This document shows, piece by piece, positions 35,565 through 44,124 of a stretch of DNA of 64,000 nucleotides (within the stretch, counting starts at the first letter, position 1; the number at the start of each line of letters is the position of its first letter). The DNA lies in the NCBI RefSeq assembly GCF_000382385.1, contig NZ_KB908323.1:68440-132439 (forward strand), in the 5' to 3' direction. The translations under genes and the position numbers were made by a program. The notes beneath the pieces are model-generated. The model had not been told where the DNA came from, searched no databases, and saw only the letters and a program-made list of their open reading frames with translations. The stretch is from Segatella maculosa DSM 19339 = JCM 15638. GTDB lineage: Bacteria > Bacteroidota > Bacteroidia > Bacteroidales > Bacteroidaceae.

Positions 35565-36137
35565 ATGAAGAATATCGTAATTTTCGGTGCTCCCGGTGCA
35601 GGAAAAGGCACACAGAGCGACAAGATGATAGCGAAGTATGGCTTCGGACACATCTCTACGGGCGACGTATTGCGCCGTGAAATCAAGAATGAAACAGCAC
35701 TCGGAAAGACCGCAAAGGGCTATATTGACAACGGACAGCTCATACCTGACGAGCTGATGATAGACATCCTTGCCAACGTTTACGACAGTTTTGGCAAAGA
35801 CCACAAGGGAATCATCTTCGACGGCTTCCCACGTACCACGCCACAAGCAGAGGCATTGAAGAAGATGCTCCATGAACGTGGCCACAAGATAGCGGCTATG
35901 ATCGAGCTATCCGTGCCGGAAGAGGAGCTGATGTTGCGGCTTATCAATCGCGGAAAGGAAAGCGGACGCAGCGACGACAATGAAGCAACCATCAAGAAAC
36001 GCCTCAATGTTTATCACACTCAGACTGCTCCGCTCATCGATTGGTATAAGAAAGAGGGCATACACCATCATGTGGAAGGCCTTGGCACAGTGGATGACAT
36101 CTTTGAACGCATCGCTTCGGTCGTTGACAAGGTGTGA
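35565..36137 (+). CDS. adk: Adenylate kinase
   Basis: 190 aa, short form without the long zinc-type LID. P-loop GAPGAGKGTQ at residues 8-17, GHISTGDVLRREI, the NMP-binding part, IIFDGFPRTTPQAEAL and RLINRGKESGRSDDN in the short LID. Converts ATP + AMP to 2 ADP in the cytoplasm. Likely co-transcribed with hpt. A 22-bp dyad array lies in the 252-bp gap before obgE. Confidence 0.97.
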   Translation: MKNIVIFGAPGAGKGTQSDKMIAKYGFGHISTGDVLRREIKNETALGKTAKGYIDNGQLIPDELMIDILANVYDSFGKDHKGIIFDGFPRTTPQAEALKKMLHERGHKIAAMIELSVPEEELMLRLINRGKESGRSDDNEATIKKRLNVYHTQTAPLIDWYKKEGIHHHVEGLGTVDDIFERIASVVDKV

Positions 36138-36197
36138 AGTTTGAACATTGAACATTGAACCGTAAGTCAACACAGCCCACACTATGAACTAAAATGA

Positions 36198-36271
36198 CCG
36201 ATATTACACGGTAAAATGGCTGAGATTGCACGCTAATATGGCCCATATTGCACGGTAAAATGGCTGATATT
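36198..36271. repeat. 22-bp dyad array, site 5 (three full units)
   Basis: Units at 36198-36219, 36220-36241 and 36242-36263, then ctgatatt and a degenerate linker (attgatagccaag). No terminal palindrome follows here. It lies between co-directional adk and obgE. Confidence 0.9.
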
Positions 36272-36389
36272 AGAAGCCTATATCTAATGGATTGATAGCC
36301 AAGATGATATTTCGCGTCGCCCACTCTTGCTCATCATAAAGTTCAAAGTAAAAGAGGTCAATGTTCAAAAAGATAAAGAAGAATAAGGA

Positions 36390-37556
36390 ATGGAATCTAA
36401 CTTCGTTGACTACGTAAAGATTTATTGCCGTTCGGGAAAGGGCGGAAGAGGCTCCATGCACTTGCGTCACGTGAAATATCAACCCAACGGAGGACCTGAC
36501 GGAGGCGACGGAGGACGCGGAGGAAGTATTTATCTAAGAGGAAACCACAACTATTGGACCCTACTCCACCTGAAATATCAACGCCACATCTACGCCGAAC
36601 ACGGCGGAAACGGCGGGCGTGACAAATGTCATGGCACAAATGGGAAAGATACCTACATCGATGTGCCCTGCGGAACCGTGGTCTACAATGCCGAAACAGG
36701 CAAGTATGTGTGCGATGTCACCTATGATGGGCAAGAAGTATTGCTGCTGAAAGGAGGCCGCGGAGGCTTGGGTAACTTCCAGTTCCGCTCGGCCACCAAC
36801 CAAACGCCACGCTATGCGCAGCCCGGTGAGCCCATGGAGGAGATGACGGTCATCATGGAGTTGAAGCTCTTGGCCGATGTTGGCCTCGTAGGTTTCCCAA
36901 ATGCCGGGAAATCCACGCTGCTCTCGACCCTTTCGAGCGCACGTCCGAAGATTGCCAACTATCCTTTTACCACGCTCGAGCCCTCATTGGGCATCGTGGG
37001 CTACCGTGACAGCAAATCGTTCGTCATGGCCGACATTCCGGGAATCATCGAAGGTGCGAGCGAGGGCAAGGGCTTAGGCCTGCGTTTTCTGCGCCATATC
37101 GAGCGCAACTCGCTGTTGTTGTTCATGGTTCCGGGTGACACCGATGACATCAAAAAGGAATATGAGGTGCTGCTCAACGAGCTTCAAAGGTTCAATCCCG
37201 AGATGTTAGACAAGCATCGCGTGTTGGCTGTGACGAAAAGTGACCTGCTCGACGAGGAACTCATTGCGATGTTGAAAGACACTTTACCCACGGATCTGCC
37301 CGTGGTGTTCATCTCTTCGGTTACAGGTATGGGCCTTGAGCCGCTCAAAGACACGTTGTGGAAAGAACTCAACAGCGAGAGCAACAAGCTGCAAGACATC
37401 ATTGCCGAAGACACGCTCGTGCATCGCGACAAAGATATGCGCCTTTTTGCGGCCGAGATTCAGGCCGAAGGGGTCGATGATGAAGACATTGTACTCATCG
37501 ACGAGGCCGATATCGAGGACTTAGAAGACTTTGAATACGACGACATTCAAGCATGA
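36390..37556 (+). CDS. obgE: Obg family GTPase
   Basis: 388 aa. Glycine-rich Obg fold at residues 1-158 ([41 protein letters not shown]). G domain: G1 GFPNAGKST at about 168-176, G2 around YPFTTLEP, G3 [10 protein letters not shown]4 TKSD. An acidic C-terminal tail follows. Essential GTPase of late 50S assembly. Its stop overlaps the pgeF start by 4 bp (ATGA). Confidence 0.97.
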   Translation: MESNFVDYVKIYCRSGKGGRGSMHLRHVKYQPNGGPDGGDGGRGGSIYLRGNHNYWTLLHLKYQRHIYAEHGGNGGRDKCHGTNGKDTYIDVPCGTVVYNAETGKYVCDVTYDGQEVLLLKGGRGGLGNFQFRSATNQTPRYAQPGEPMEEMTVIMELKLLADVGLVGFPNAGKSTLLSTLSSARPKIANYPFTTLEPSLGIVGYRDSKSFVMADIPGIIEGASEGKGLGLRFLRHIERNSLLLFMVPGDTDDIKKEYEVLLNELQRFNPEMLDKHRVLAVTKSDLLDEELIAMLKDTLPTDLPVVFISSVTGMGLEPLKDTLWKELNSESNKLQDIIAEDTLVHRDKDMRLFAAEIQAEGVDDEDIVLIDEADIEDLEDFEYDDIQA

Positions 37557-38335
37557 TCAGGCCCGAACTAAACGAATATAGCATCGCAAAAGGTGTACGT
37601 GCTTTCAGCTCAACCCGCAGGGGAGGCGTCAGCAAGGGCCCCTTTCGTGCGTTCAACATCAATGCCTTCTGCGGCGACGACTCTGCGAGTGTTGCCGAAA
37701 ACCGCAAGGCTTTGGCCGCAGAATTAGGCATATCGGCCGACCATATCGTCATGCCCCATCAGATACATGGCACGGAATGCCTGCAAATAGACGAGACATG
37801 GCTTGCCTATACTGCAGCACAACGCTGCCAAAAGGCCGAAGGTTATGATGCCATTATGACCCGACTGCGGGGCGTTTGCATCGGTGTTTCGACGGCCGAT
37901 TGCATACCTTTGCTGCTCTATGATGCCGAACACGATGCCATAGCAGCCGTCCATGCGGGCTGGCGGGGCACGGTGAAGCGCATTGCGGAGCACACTATCC
38001 GCCGCATGCAACAGGCTTATGGCACCCAGCCTTCTGGTCTTCAGGCCGTCATCGGGCCGGGCATCTCGCTCGAAGCCTTTGAGGTGGGCGACGAGGTCTA
38101 CGAGGCTTTCCGTGCCGAAGGCTTCGAGATGGAGGCTATCGCCTGCCGTTTCAGCAAATGGCATATCGACCTTCCGACCTGTAACCGACTGCAACTCTTG
38201 GCCGCAGGCCTGCAGACCGACCGCATACAAATGGCAGATTGCTGCACGTTCTCACATGCCGACGAATACTTCTCAGCCCGGAAACTGGGCTTGAAGTCTG
38301 GCAGAATATTCACAGGAATCATGCAAACCGAATAA
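37553..38335 (+). CDS. pgeF: Peptidoglycan editing factor PgeF (YfiH/multicopper-like)
   Basis: 260 aa. Motifs [33 protein letters not shown] and [13 protein letters not shown] supply the two His and one Cys metal ligands of the family. The C-terminal [12 protein letters not shown] is also conserved. Prevents wrong residues in peptidoglycan peptides in E. coli; older annotations call it laccase or polyphenol oxidase. Translationally coupled to obgE; the M23 gene follows 37 bp later. Confidence 0.93.
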   Translation: MIRPELNEYSIAKGVRAFSSTRRGGVSKGPFRAFNINAFCGDDSASVAENRKALAAELGISADHIVMPHQIHGTECLQIDETWLAYTAAQRCQKAEGYDAIMTRLRGVCIGVSTADCIPLLLYDAEHDAIAAVHAGWRGTVKRIAEHTIRRMQQAYGTQPSGLQAVIGPGISLEAFEVGDEVYEAFRAEGFEMEAIACRFSKWHIDLPTCNRLQLLAAGLQTDRIQMADCCTFSHADEYFSARKLGLKSGRIFTGIMQTE

Positions 38336-38372
38336 TAACAGCTAACTTTTACAACCCTTTAACAACACGGAG

Positions 38373-39527
38373 ATGAAACTAAATTTGAAATACAACCTCT
38401 TCGGAGTACTGTTCGTCATGACGACATCGGCCTTTGCACCGGCCAACAACGCCTTTACCACCGCCGAACAACAACAAATCAGCATTGCAACGCCCGACCT
38501 TTTCAGTCGCTCGAACACCATCAGTATCGACCTCGGCATACTCAACGACAACGAATACTCCTTTCCGTTGCCCGTGGGAAAGGCCGAATTGACCGACAAC
38601 CGTCAAGCTTTGAACATCAAGACCAAGGAGGGCGACGTCGTCAAAGCTATGTTCACGGGTGTCGTAAGGCTCTCACGCAACGTCAACGGCTATGGGAACG
38701 TCATCGTTATCCGCCACGACAACGGGCTTGAAACAGTCTATGCGAACAATGCACAGAACCTTGTAAAGGTGGGACAAAAGGTCAGTGCCGGTCGTTCGAT
38801 AGCCATTGTGGGAAGCGAAGGAGGCAAGACTTACTGCAAGTTCTCTATCATGGTGAACGGCGGATACATCAATCCAGAGACCGTTCTCGAGGTGCGCAGC
38901 CACAAACTGCGCAAGCAAACGTTGCTATGCACCAAGAACGGCCGTTATGTAGACGTGGCCGTGAAAGACGGAAACAAGGCAAACAAAAACAAAAAGAGCA
39001 AAAAGAACGATATAGATCCGGAGAACCCGTTTGAGAATGCCAATACTTTCAAGCTTAACCTTGCCGACATGGAGAAAGAACAATGGGCCTATCCGTTGCC
39101 CGGAAGTCATGTCATCAGCCCCTATGGTGGGGCACGTCACCACTCGGGAGTGGACATCAAGACCAAGCCCAACGACAATATTCTGGCCGTATTCGACGGC
39201 GTTGTCACCATGAGCGGCCCTTTCTCAGGCTACGGGAACTGCATTCGTATCAAGCATAAATACGGCTTTGAGACCCTTTACAGCCATCAGTCAAAGAACT
39301 TTGTCAAGCCGGGTGACCGGGTGAAAGCAGGGCAAGTGATTGGCTTGACGGGCCGAACGGGACGCGCAACCACCGAACATCTCCACTTTGAAGTGTTCTT
39401 TCAGGGCCGTCGCATGAACCCCGCTGTGGTCTTCGACCATGCCAACAAGTCGCTCCAGCAGGTAACGTTGACGCTCAGCAAGAACGGAAGTGTGAAGTCG
39501 GAACGTAACTACTACGCCCGAAAATAA
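38373..39527 (+). CDS. Exported M23 (LytM-type) peptidoglycan protein with two domains
   Basis: 384 aa with an N-terminal export signal (first about 25 residues). A first LytM-like domain (about 60-190: SFPLPVGKAELTDNRQALNIK...YGNVIVIRHDNG) lacks the HxxxD and HxH zinc ligands. The second (about 235-370) keeps them in HHSGVDIK and HLHFEVFF. A Lys-rich linker (NKANKNKKSKKND) joins them. The second domain may be an active endopeptidase; the first may be an activator or binding domain. Downstream of obgE-pgeF, probably a weakly coupled operon. Confidence 0.9.
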   Translation: MKLNLKYNLFGVLFVMTTSAFAPANNAFTTAEQQQISIATPDLFSRSNTISIDLGILNDNEYSFPLPVGKAELTDNRQALNIKTKEGDVVKAMFTGVVRLSRNVNGYGNVIVIRHDNGLETVYANNAQNLVKVGQKVSAGRSIAIVGSEGGKTYCKFSIMVNGGYINPETVLEVRSHKLRKQTLLCTKNGRYVDVAVKDGNKANKNKKSKKNDIDPENPFENANTFKLNLADMEKEQWAYPLPGSHVISPYGGARHHSGVDIKTKPNDNILAVFDGVVTMSGPFSGYGNCIRIKHKYGFETLYSHQSKNFVKPGDRVKAGQVIGLTGRTGRATTEHLHFEVFFQGRRMNPAVVFDHANKSLQQVTLTLSKNGSVKSERNYYARK

Positions 39528-39581
39528 TAGGCATAGCCACCTTAAGGTAGAATTGTAACAAGACAAAAAAGTCGTGAAAAG

Positions 39582-39613
39582 TTTGGCTGTTTGCAGAATT
39601 AGCCTTACCTTTG
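39582..39613 (+). promoter_or_regulatory. Promoter of the peptide/fimbrillin unit
   Basis: TTTG (39582-39585), 20 bp, TACCTTTG (39606-39613). It lies 353 bp before the peptide ATG, so the transcript has a long leader that contains the (AC)16 tract. Confidence 0.75.
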
Positions 39614-39700
39614 CCGCCAAGATGATATTTTCAATCAACGATAATAAGATGTGTACGCTGATGCAAAGAAACTTTGATTTCTCTGCATCTTTTAACGCTT

Positions 39701-39723
39701 ATTATTTGGTTAATCCAAATAAT
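39701..39723 (+). other. Hairpin in the leader
   Basis: attatttgg / ccaaataat, a 9-bp perfect stem with a 5-nt loop, 7 bp before the AC tract. Confidence 0.6.
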
Positions 39724-39727
39724 TTGC

Positions 39728-39763
<36 letters not shown>

Positions 39764-39824
39764 AGCGCACCTGGCGTTTCAACGTCTTCACGTACGCGCG
39801 CGCGAGGAGCGCGTAATCCCTATA

Positions 39825-39854
39825 AACAAAGGGCTTCTCGGAGTTCCCTTTGTT
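39825..39854. other. Inverted repeat in the leader
   Basis: aacaaaggg / ccctttgtt with a 12-nt loop, 111 bp before the peptide ATG. It has no T-run and is not a clear terminator. Confidence 0.5.
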
Positions 39855-39906
39855 CACATTTTCGTGTCCCTTTATGAGCAAAAAATGAACGAAATAAGGG
39901 AGCAAA

Positions 39907-39926
39907 ATGTAGGGACGCACGGCTCC
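39907..39926. repeat. Half copy of the MITE-like terminal palindrome
   Basis: atgtagggacgcacggctcc breaks off at the centre of the palindrome; the other half is absent. It lies in the leader, 40 bp before the peptide ATG. Confidence 0.75.
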
Positions 39927-39965
39927 ATGCAAAACAGCACAATCAACAAGATAACAACAATAAAT

Positions 39966-40190
39966 ATGAAGAAAATGGAGAGTAAGAAAAGGGCATACAC
40001 AACGCCCGAGATCAAGGTTTATCCGATGCGGAGTGAACCATTCATGTCCCCTAGCGTAACACCGAACGGAAGTGCATCGGGCACATCGAATTGGGATGCC
40101 GATGAAGCCCATGAAGGAGGAACCTTCTATATAGGTGACAAAAGCAGTGTAGCCCCGGCCAAAGACTGGGGGAATGTGTGGGAGGAATGA
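39966..40190 (+). CDS. Short cell-surface-locus peptide of unknown function
   Basis: 74 aa from ATG 39966 (MKKMESKKRAYTTPEIKVYP). The pattern of a basic start, Y(T/S)xPEIxVYPM(R)xEPFM and a Gly/Ser/Asp/Glu-rich tail (GSASGTSNWDADEAHEGG) is that of small Bacteroidetes proteins found next to fimbrillin genes, with no known function. There is no signal peptide or cysteine. It is followed 99 bp later by a fimbrillin lipoprotein in the same direction, with a GC-rich hairpin (40203-40235) between. It could be a precursor peptide or a co-expressed surface protein; I cannot tell. Confidence 0.6.
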   Translation: MKKMESKKRAYTTPEIKVYPMRSEPFMSPSVTPNGSASGTSNWDADEAHEGGTFYIGDKSSVAPAKDWGNVWEE

Positions 40191-40202
40191 CCCTCTATAG
40201 AA

Positions 40203-40235
40203 GTCTCCCCCAGCCCCTCCGAAGGAAGGGGAGAC
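40203..40235. repeat. GC-rich hairpin repeat
   Basis: gtctcccccagcccctccg and the inverted aaggaaggggagac form a hairpin. It is the first copy of the family clustered at 42.2-43.3 kb and could attenuate transcription between the peptide and fimbrillin genes. Confidence 0.7.
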
Positions 40236-40289
40236 CGAACTTACGAGTTAATAATGAAATAAAGTGATGAATTAAAAGGAGAAAGAACA

Positions 40290-41963
40290 ATGAAAAGACA
40301 GATATTCTTAAAAGCAAGTCTGTTGCTCGTGGCCGGAATGCTGGCGGCTTGCAGCAGCAACGATAATGAGAACAACGGAACAAAAGACGGCAAGGTAGAC
40401 GTAGCCAAGGCCGTGGAATTCCGAGTAGACTTTGCCGACTATAATGCTGATGAGGAAACGAAAGCAACACGGGCTACCGATGATCAAAAGAATGACACCA
40501 TCGCCAAGCAATACGTAGACCTCGGGAACAACCTCTTGGCCGAAGTGACTGTGCAACGCGACACGGCTAAGACCCCGTCCTTGACCAACACCCGTGCCTT
40601 GGAAAACGGCACCTACACGATGTTGGCTTATCAAGGCAGTACGTACAAGGGCGAAGTTACGGGAACAATAACGGGCGGTGTATTCCACTACTCGAGCGAT
40701 AAGGTCATCGACTTGGAACCCGGAACATATGATTTCGTGCTCTTGAACGACAAGCTGACGCGCAACGGCAACAACTTTACCGTGGCAGAAGCCGATGCCC
40801 AAACAGCCCTGATAGGAAGAACGACTTACACTGTGACCGCAACACCTACCCATCAGAAAGTGACGTTCCAGATGAAGCACGTCAGTTCGCGTATCCGTCT
40901 CAAGTGGACAAGCTACACGTCCATTGTCAACCCGGTGGGAGATTTCTGGGCAAACGGCATAATACCGCACACTTCGGTTTATCACCCGGAAACGAACACT
41001 TGGACTGTAGCAACAACCGATAGCGGACCTTACGGCCCAATGACCTATACCGGTGGCAATACAGCCGATGAAAATGACATCTACAGCACCATCAGTAACT
41101 ATTTGTATTTCCTTGCTCCGGCAGAGAAATCAGACATGCACTTCAACTTGGGCAATACACAAAGTAAGACTTACAACGGTCAAATTATAAACTTCATCCT
41201 TTCGTTCCTCAACCTGCCTAACGCCTCTTCGATTGACTTGAAACCCAACAGTTCCTACCTCATCACCTACAAACTGATGTACAATTTCCTCTACCTGATG
41301 AGTGACGGCTCGACAGGTTTTCTCAATGAAACTATTTATGGAAGTGGCTCTAAGACGCCAATAGCTATCGTATTAAGTCAAAGTAAACACATGGCGATAG
41401 CACTAAAAGATGTCAACGGAGGTGATCTAGAGTGGGGGCCATATTTTGTACAGAGCAATACGCACATGGTAATGAATTTGGCTGATGCATTAAATAGTTC
41501 GGCCACGAGTGGGTATGATGAGACATGGGATGCGAGTTACTCAACCCATGCCGTAACCGGCGAAAAGATTAAAGGGAAAAATCCTGATTTCCCTGCTTTT
41601 TATGCAGCAGCTCATTACGATCCGGGGATAGCTTACACTGGAACTCCCGCACTGCAATGGTATTTGCCTTCAGCGAGTGATTGGACGTGGGTGTACTCCG
41701 TTTTAGGCTTTAGTGACAAAACGAAAATAACTGACATAGGATATTTTCCTTGTCACAGTAGGTTGATTGATATTGCTTTTACACAGGTAGGTGGCAAATT
41801 TCTAAAAGATTTTGGTGGCGCTCTCTTGGCCCCAAATTATTGGTCGAGTACGGAGTATCATACTTCTAGAGCTTTTAAATGTAGCGGAGCTATAGATTAC
41901 ATGAATTGGCTTGAGGAATCAAAAGATATACATTTATCTGTTCGTGCTTTTGTGAAATATTAA
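40290..41963 (+). CDS. Fimbrillin family (Mfa-like) lipoprotein with C-terminal DUF1566-like domain
   Basis: 557 aa. Lipoprotein signal MKRQIFLKASLLLVAGMLAACSS with Cys21. Residues about 30-340 are a fimbrillin (Mfa-like_1) region (KATRATDDQKND, TYTMLAYQGSTYKGE, TFQMKHVSSRIRLK, LKPNSSYLITYKL). The C-terminal about 180 residues contain ALQWYLPSASDWTWVY, NYWSSTEYHTSRAFKC and HLSVRAFVKY, the mark of DUF1566-like ligand domains. From about 41330 on the DNA is clearly A/T-richer than the first part, so the tip domain may come from elsewhere. Probably a pilus subunit or tip protein on the surface. Confidence 0.8.
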   Translation: MKRQIFLKASLLLVAGMLAACSSNDNENNGTKDGKVDVAKAVEFRVDFADYNADEETKATRATDDQKNDTIAKQYVDLGNNLLAEVTVQRDTAKTPSLTNTRALENGTYTMLAYQGSTYKGEVTGTITGGVFHYSSDKVIDLEPGTYDFVLLNDKLTRNGNNFTVAEADAQTALIGRTTYTVTATPTHQKVTFQMKHVSSRIRLKWTSYTSIVNPVGDFWANGIIPHTSVYHPETNTWTVATTDSGPYGPMTYTGGNTADENDIYSTISNYLYFLAPAEKSDMHFNLGNTQSKTYNGQIINFILSFLNLPNASSIDLKPNSSYLITYKLMYNFLYLMSDGSTGFLNETIYGSGSKTPIAIVLSQSKHMAIALKDVNGGDLEWGPYFVQSNTHMVMNLADALNSSATSGYDETWDASYSTHAVTGEKIKGKNPDFPAFYAAAHYDPGIAYTGTPALQWYLPSASDWTWVYSVLGFSDKTKITDIGYFPCHSRLIDIAFTQVGGKFLKDFGGALLAPNYWSSTEYHTSRAFKCSGAIDYMNWLEESKDIHLSVRAFVKY

Positions 41964-42104
41964 ATACAAGGCTATAAGCAATTTTTATCAATATAATTTT
42001 TAACCCGCTTATGAATGAAAAAGAGGCAAAGACGGAGGGCGTAGAGAGGAACGTGGACAGGCAATCGTAAGGCTGGCGATGCCAACTCCGAGGACAGGTT
42101 TTGT

Positions 42105-42192
42105 CTACTCCTACTTTAGACGAGATGTAGTCCTACTTTAGATGGCATGTAGTCCTACTTTACATCATGTGTAGTCCTACTTTAGACAAAGC
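42105..42192. repeat. 22-bp tandem repeat of gtagtcctacttta
   Basis: Four units begin at 42105, 42127, 42149 and 42171, exactly 22 bp apart. The first 14 bp are conserved; the other 8 vary. The gtagtcctac core is a partial palindrome. It lies in the 346-bp gap after the fimbrillin gene, which holds no other gene. Confidence 0.9.
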
Positions 42193-42206
42193 CTCGTCAT
42201 GGAAGC

Positions 42207-42236
42207 CCACCCCAGCCCCTCCCGAGGGGAGGGGGT
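42207..42236. repeat. GC-rich hairpin repeat
   Basis: ccaccccagcccctcccgag followed by gggaggggg; same family as the copies at 42791-43345. Confidence 0.7.
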
Positions 42237-42309
42237 TCGCCACTCGGCAGACGCTATATCCCTCTGTCGGCGCCTCGGCTTCAGACGTAAGCACAAAACA
42301 ATTCTAATT

Positions 42310-42780
42310 ATGGCTTTTTGGAAGAAAATCCAGATGAAAATCAACAAGAAGTGGTATCCCAAATCTGTGCTGGTGGGAACCCCCGTGAGTACCGAACAAC
42401 TGTGTAAGCGCATCGGCGCCGAGTCGACGGTCAGTCCGGCCGACGTGCGTGCCGTGTTCACCGCGTTGGCTCCAATCATGGCCGACTATATGTCGCAGGG
42501 TCGCTCGGTGAAGCTTGACGGCATTGGCTCGTTCTACTTCACGGCCGTGTCGGCCAAGGGCGGTGTGGACGCGGCCGAAAAAGTGTCGGCCAATCAAATC
42601 GTTGGCGTACGTGTGCGCTTCAATCCCGAGACGCGCTTCACCAAGAACGGTTCGGGCACCGGCAAGCACGCCACCCGCGGCCTGACCGACACGCCGATTG
42701 AGTGGGAAGAATGGAAAGGCGAGGAGAAAAAGAAGAAGAAGAAAAAAGAGGAAGGAGGAATTGGGCAGCACGGGAATTAG
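42310..42780 (+). CDS. HU-like DNA-binding protein with poly-lysine tail
   Basis: 156 aa from ATG 42310 (MAFWKKIQMKINKKWYPKS). It matches the HU-related family of Bacteroidetes: VSTEQLCKRIGAESTVSPADVRAVFTAL, MADYMSQGRSVKLDGIGSFYF and VRVRFNPETRF (shown as separate blocks). The C-terminus GEEKKKKKKKEEGG is charged and may bind DNA or come from slippage in a purine tract. Nucleoid protein, cytoplasmic. Downstream the gap is full of GC-rich hairpins and is convergent with the lipoprotein at 43312. Confidence 0.88.
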   Translation: MAFWKKIQMKINKKWYPKSVLVGTPVSTEQLCKRIGAESTVSPADVRAVFTALAPIMADYMSQGRSVKLDGIGSFYFTAVSAKGGVDAAEKVSANQIVGVRVRFNPETRFTKNGSGTGKHATRGLTDTPIEWEEWKGEEKKKKKKKEEGGIGQHGN

Positions 42781-42790
42781 GAGCCCACAA

Positions 42791-42932
42791 ACCCACCCCC
42801 GACCCCTCCCGAAGGGAGGGGAGGAGAGCCTCCCCCCCAGCCCCCTCCAAAGGAGGGGGAGCTGCGAGCTTGAGAGGAATTAGGTTGCACGCTGTTTGTG
42901 CTCCCCTCCTTCGGAGGGGTTGGGGGAGGTTC
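42791..42932. repeat. Cluster of GC-rich hairpin repeats (three copies)
   Basis: Copies at 42791-42826, 42829-42863 and, inverted, 42901-42932. Each has ccccctcc-type and ggaggggg-type arms with a cccc(a/g)acc side motif. The 531-bp gap between the convergent genes contains no coding sequence I trust. Confidence 0.85.
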
Positions 42933-43103
42933 CCTGGGGTTTTAGATTTTAGGAGGTCTTCCAGCGGGAAGTCTCTTGGGGAGGGCGCACGACTTACCAG
43001 CATTTAATCAAACTCAAAATCAAAATCCAATTTTATGATTAACTCGCTTGTCGGTGTTGCCCTCCCCGTTTTAATACACACCCGGGAAGGCCTCACCCAA
43101 AAA

Positions 43104-43345
43104 CCTCCCCCCAACCCCCTCCGAAGGAGGGGGAGGCTAAGCTTGCAGGCAATGATGAAAAATGCATGATAAACAAAATAGACCTTGTGAACTAAAGTGT
43201 TCGCAAGGTCTATTTGCATTTTACTCCCCTCTCCTTGGGAGAGGGGCTGGGGGAGAGGCTTCTTCTCCCCTCCCTCGGGAGGGGTTAGGGGTGGGCTCCC
43301 GGGGGTGGGCTTCACTTCCTTCCCTTTGAAGGGGCTGGGGTGTTT
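43104..43345. repeat. Cluster of GC-rich hairpin repeats (four copies)
   Basis: Copies at 43104-43136 and, in the other orientation, 43223-43258, 43264-43297 and about 43310-43345. The last copy runs into the coding end of the 43312 lipoprotein. Degenerate relatives are seen at 48775-48797, 54350-54382, 55876-55896 and 56010-56036. Confidence 0.85.
43176..43215. terminator. Bidirectional hairpin terminator
   Basis: aaatagaccttgtgaac / gttcgcaaggtctattt, 16 of 17 pairs, 6-nt loop. Lies between the convergent HU-like and lipoprotein genes; T-rich on exit in the plus direction. Confidence 0.7.
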
Positions 43346-43734
43346 TTCTTAGGTTTAGTGGGCTTCCTGTACGTCTCATTATCCACCACGATGGACTTTT
43401 CTTTAAGGTCCATTGCCACGCTCACCGTGACGGGGTGGTCGAGTCCCTCGCGAGAAAGCGCGATATAGGCAGTGGTGCTGTCCTTTTCGAGCAGACGCCA
43501 TGTGGTGTAGTTGCTGTTGAGTTTCACGCATTTCACGCTGCCGTCTGCACCCAAGATGATTTTCTGTGAACCGTCATAGCTTCGGTATTCGCCCGCATTG
43601 GCTTTCAGGAAAGCCGTGTCGACAGGCTGTTCTTCAACTTTAACGGCAGGCTGTTGTGCCGTGTTCTTGCTTTGGTTGTTGCACGCCGTGAGCCCCGTTG
43701 CGAGTACGATGGCGAGGATAAGGATTTTCTTCAT
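43312..43734 (-). CDS. Small lipoprotein of unknown function
   Basis: 140 aa from ATG 43734 (MKKILILAIVLATGLTAC), lipoprotein Cys18. The mature part has AGEYRSYDGSQKIILGADGSVKCVKLNS and a beta-rich region (in parts: ANAGEYRSYDG, TTWRLLEKDSTTAYIAL) recalling small META/NlpE-like lipoproteins, but no family is sure. The last residues (NTPAPSKGRK) are encoded by a copy of the GC-rich hairpin repeat, so the C-terminus seems to have been changed by repeat insertion. A TTG-N20-TACTTTTG promoter is upstream. Confidence 0.7.
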   Translation of the reverse strand: MKKILILAIVLATGLTACNNQSKNTAQQPAVKVEEQPVDTAFLKANAGEYRSYDGSQKIILGADGSVKCVKLNSNYTTWRLLEKDSTTAYIALSREGLDHPVTVSVAMDLKEKSIVVDNETYRKPTKPKKNTPAPSKGRK

Positions 43735-43762
43735 GTGATTATCGTTTATAGTGTTACAGTCG

Positions 43763-43793
43763 CAAAAGTATGAAATTACACGCGTTTCTGCAA
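43763..43793 (-). promoter_or_regulatory. Promoter of the 43312 lipoprotein
   Basis: On the minus strand TTG (43791-43793), 20 bp, TACTTTTG (43763-43770), 28 bp before the ATG. Confidence 0.65.
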
Positions 43794-43890
43794 GCATTTA
43801 AGCTTTTTTGCGAGTTCGTTACAGCCTTATTGAGAAACAAATCAGTCTTCATAGGGCACAAATAGGGGTGACATTGCCATGTTAAACGGG

Positions 43891-44124
43891 CTATTGGCGA
43901 TAGTCTCCCATGGTCAATTCCTGTTGGAGAAAAGAATAAACATATCCTGCACTTTGATAATACCACCCGGTGCGCTTATCTTGTAGTCTGTCAAAAGTGT
44001 CCGAGTTGTAGAGCACTTCCAAAGCTTCGATCTGCGAATAGTGCCAGTCTTTCATGAGCAACTCAATGAGTTCGGCACTCAAGTCTTCTTTCATCATCTC
44101 AATCTGTTCGTCAGTCAGTGCCAT
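43891..44124 (-). CDS. DUF3791 protein (second copy), putative antitoxin partner
   Basis: 77 aa: MALTDEQIEMMKEDLSAELIE, then DWHYSQIEALEVLYNSDTFDRLQDKRTG. Small, acidic and helical, of the DUF3791 type: xxQALEVLYNSxTF is its mark. It overlaps the DUF3990 gene by 14 bp, so it is translationally coupled as third gene of the unit. The role is not known; a neutralising partner of DUF3990 is my inference. Confidence 0.75.
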   Translation of the reverse strand: MALTDEQIEMMKEDLSAELIELLMKDWHYSQIEALEVLYNSDTFDRLQDKRTGWYYQSAGYVYSFLQQELTMGDYRQ

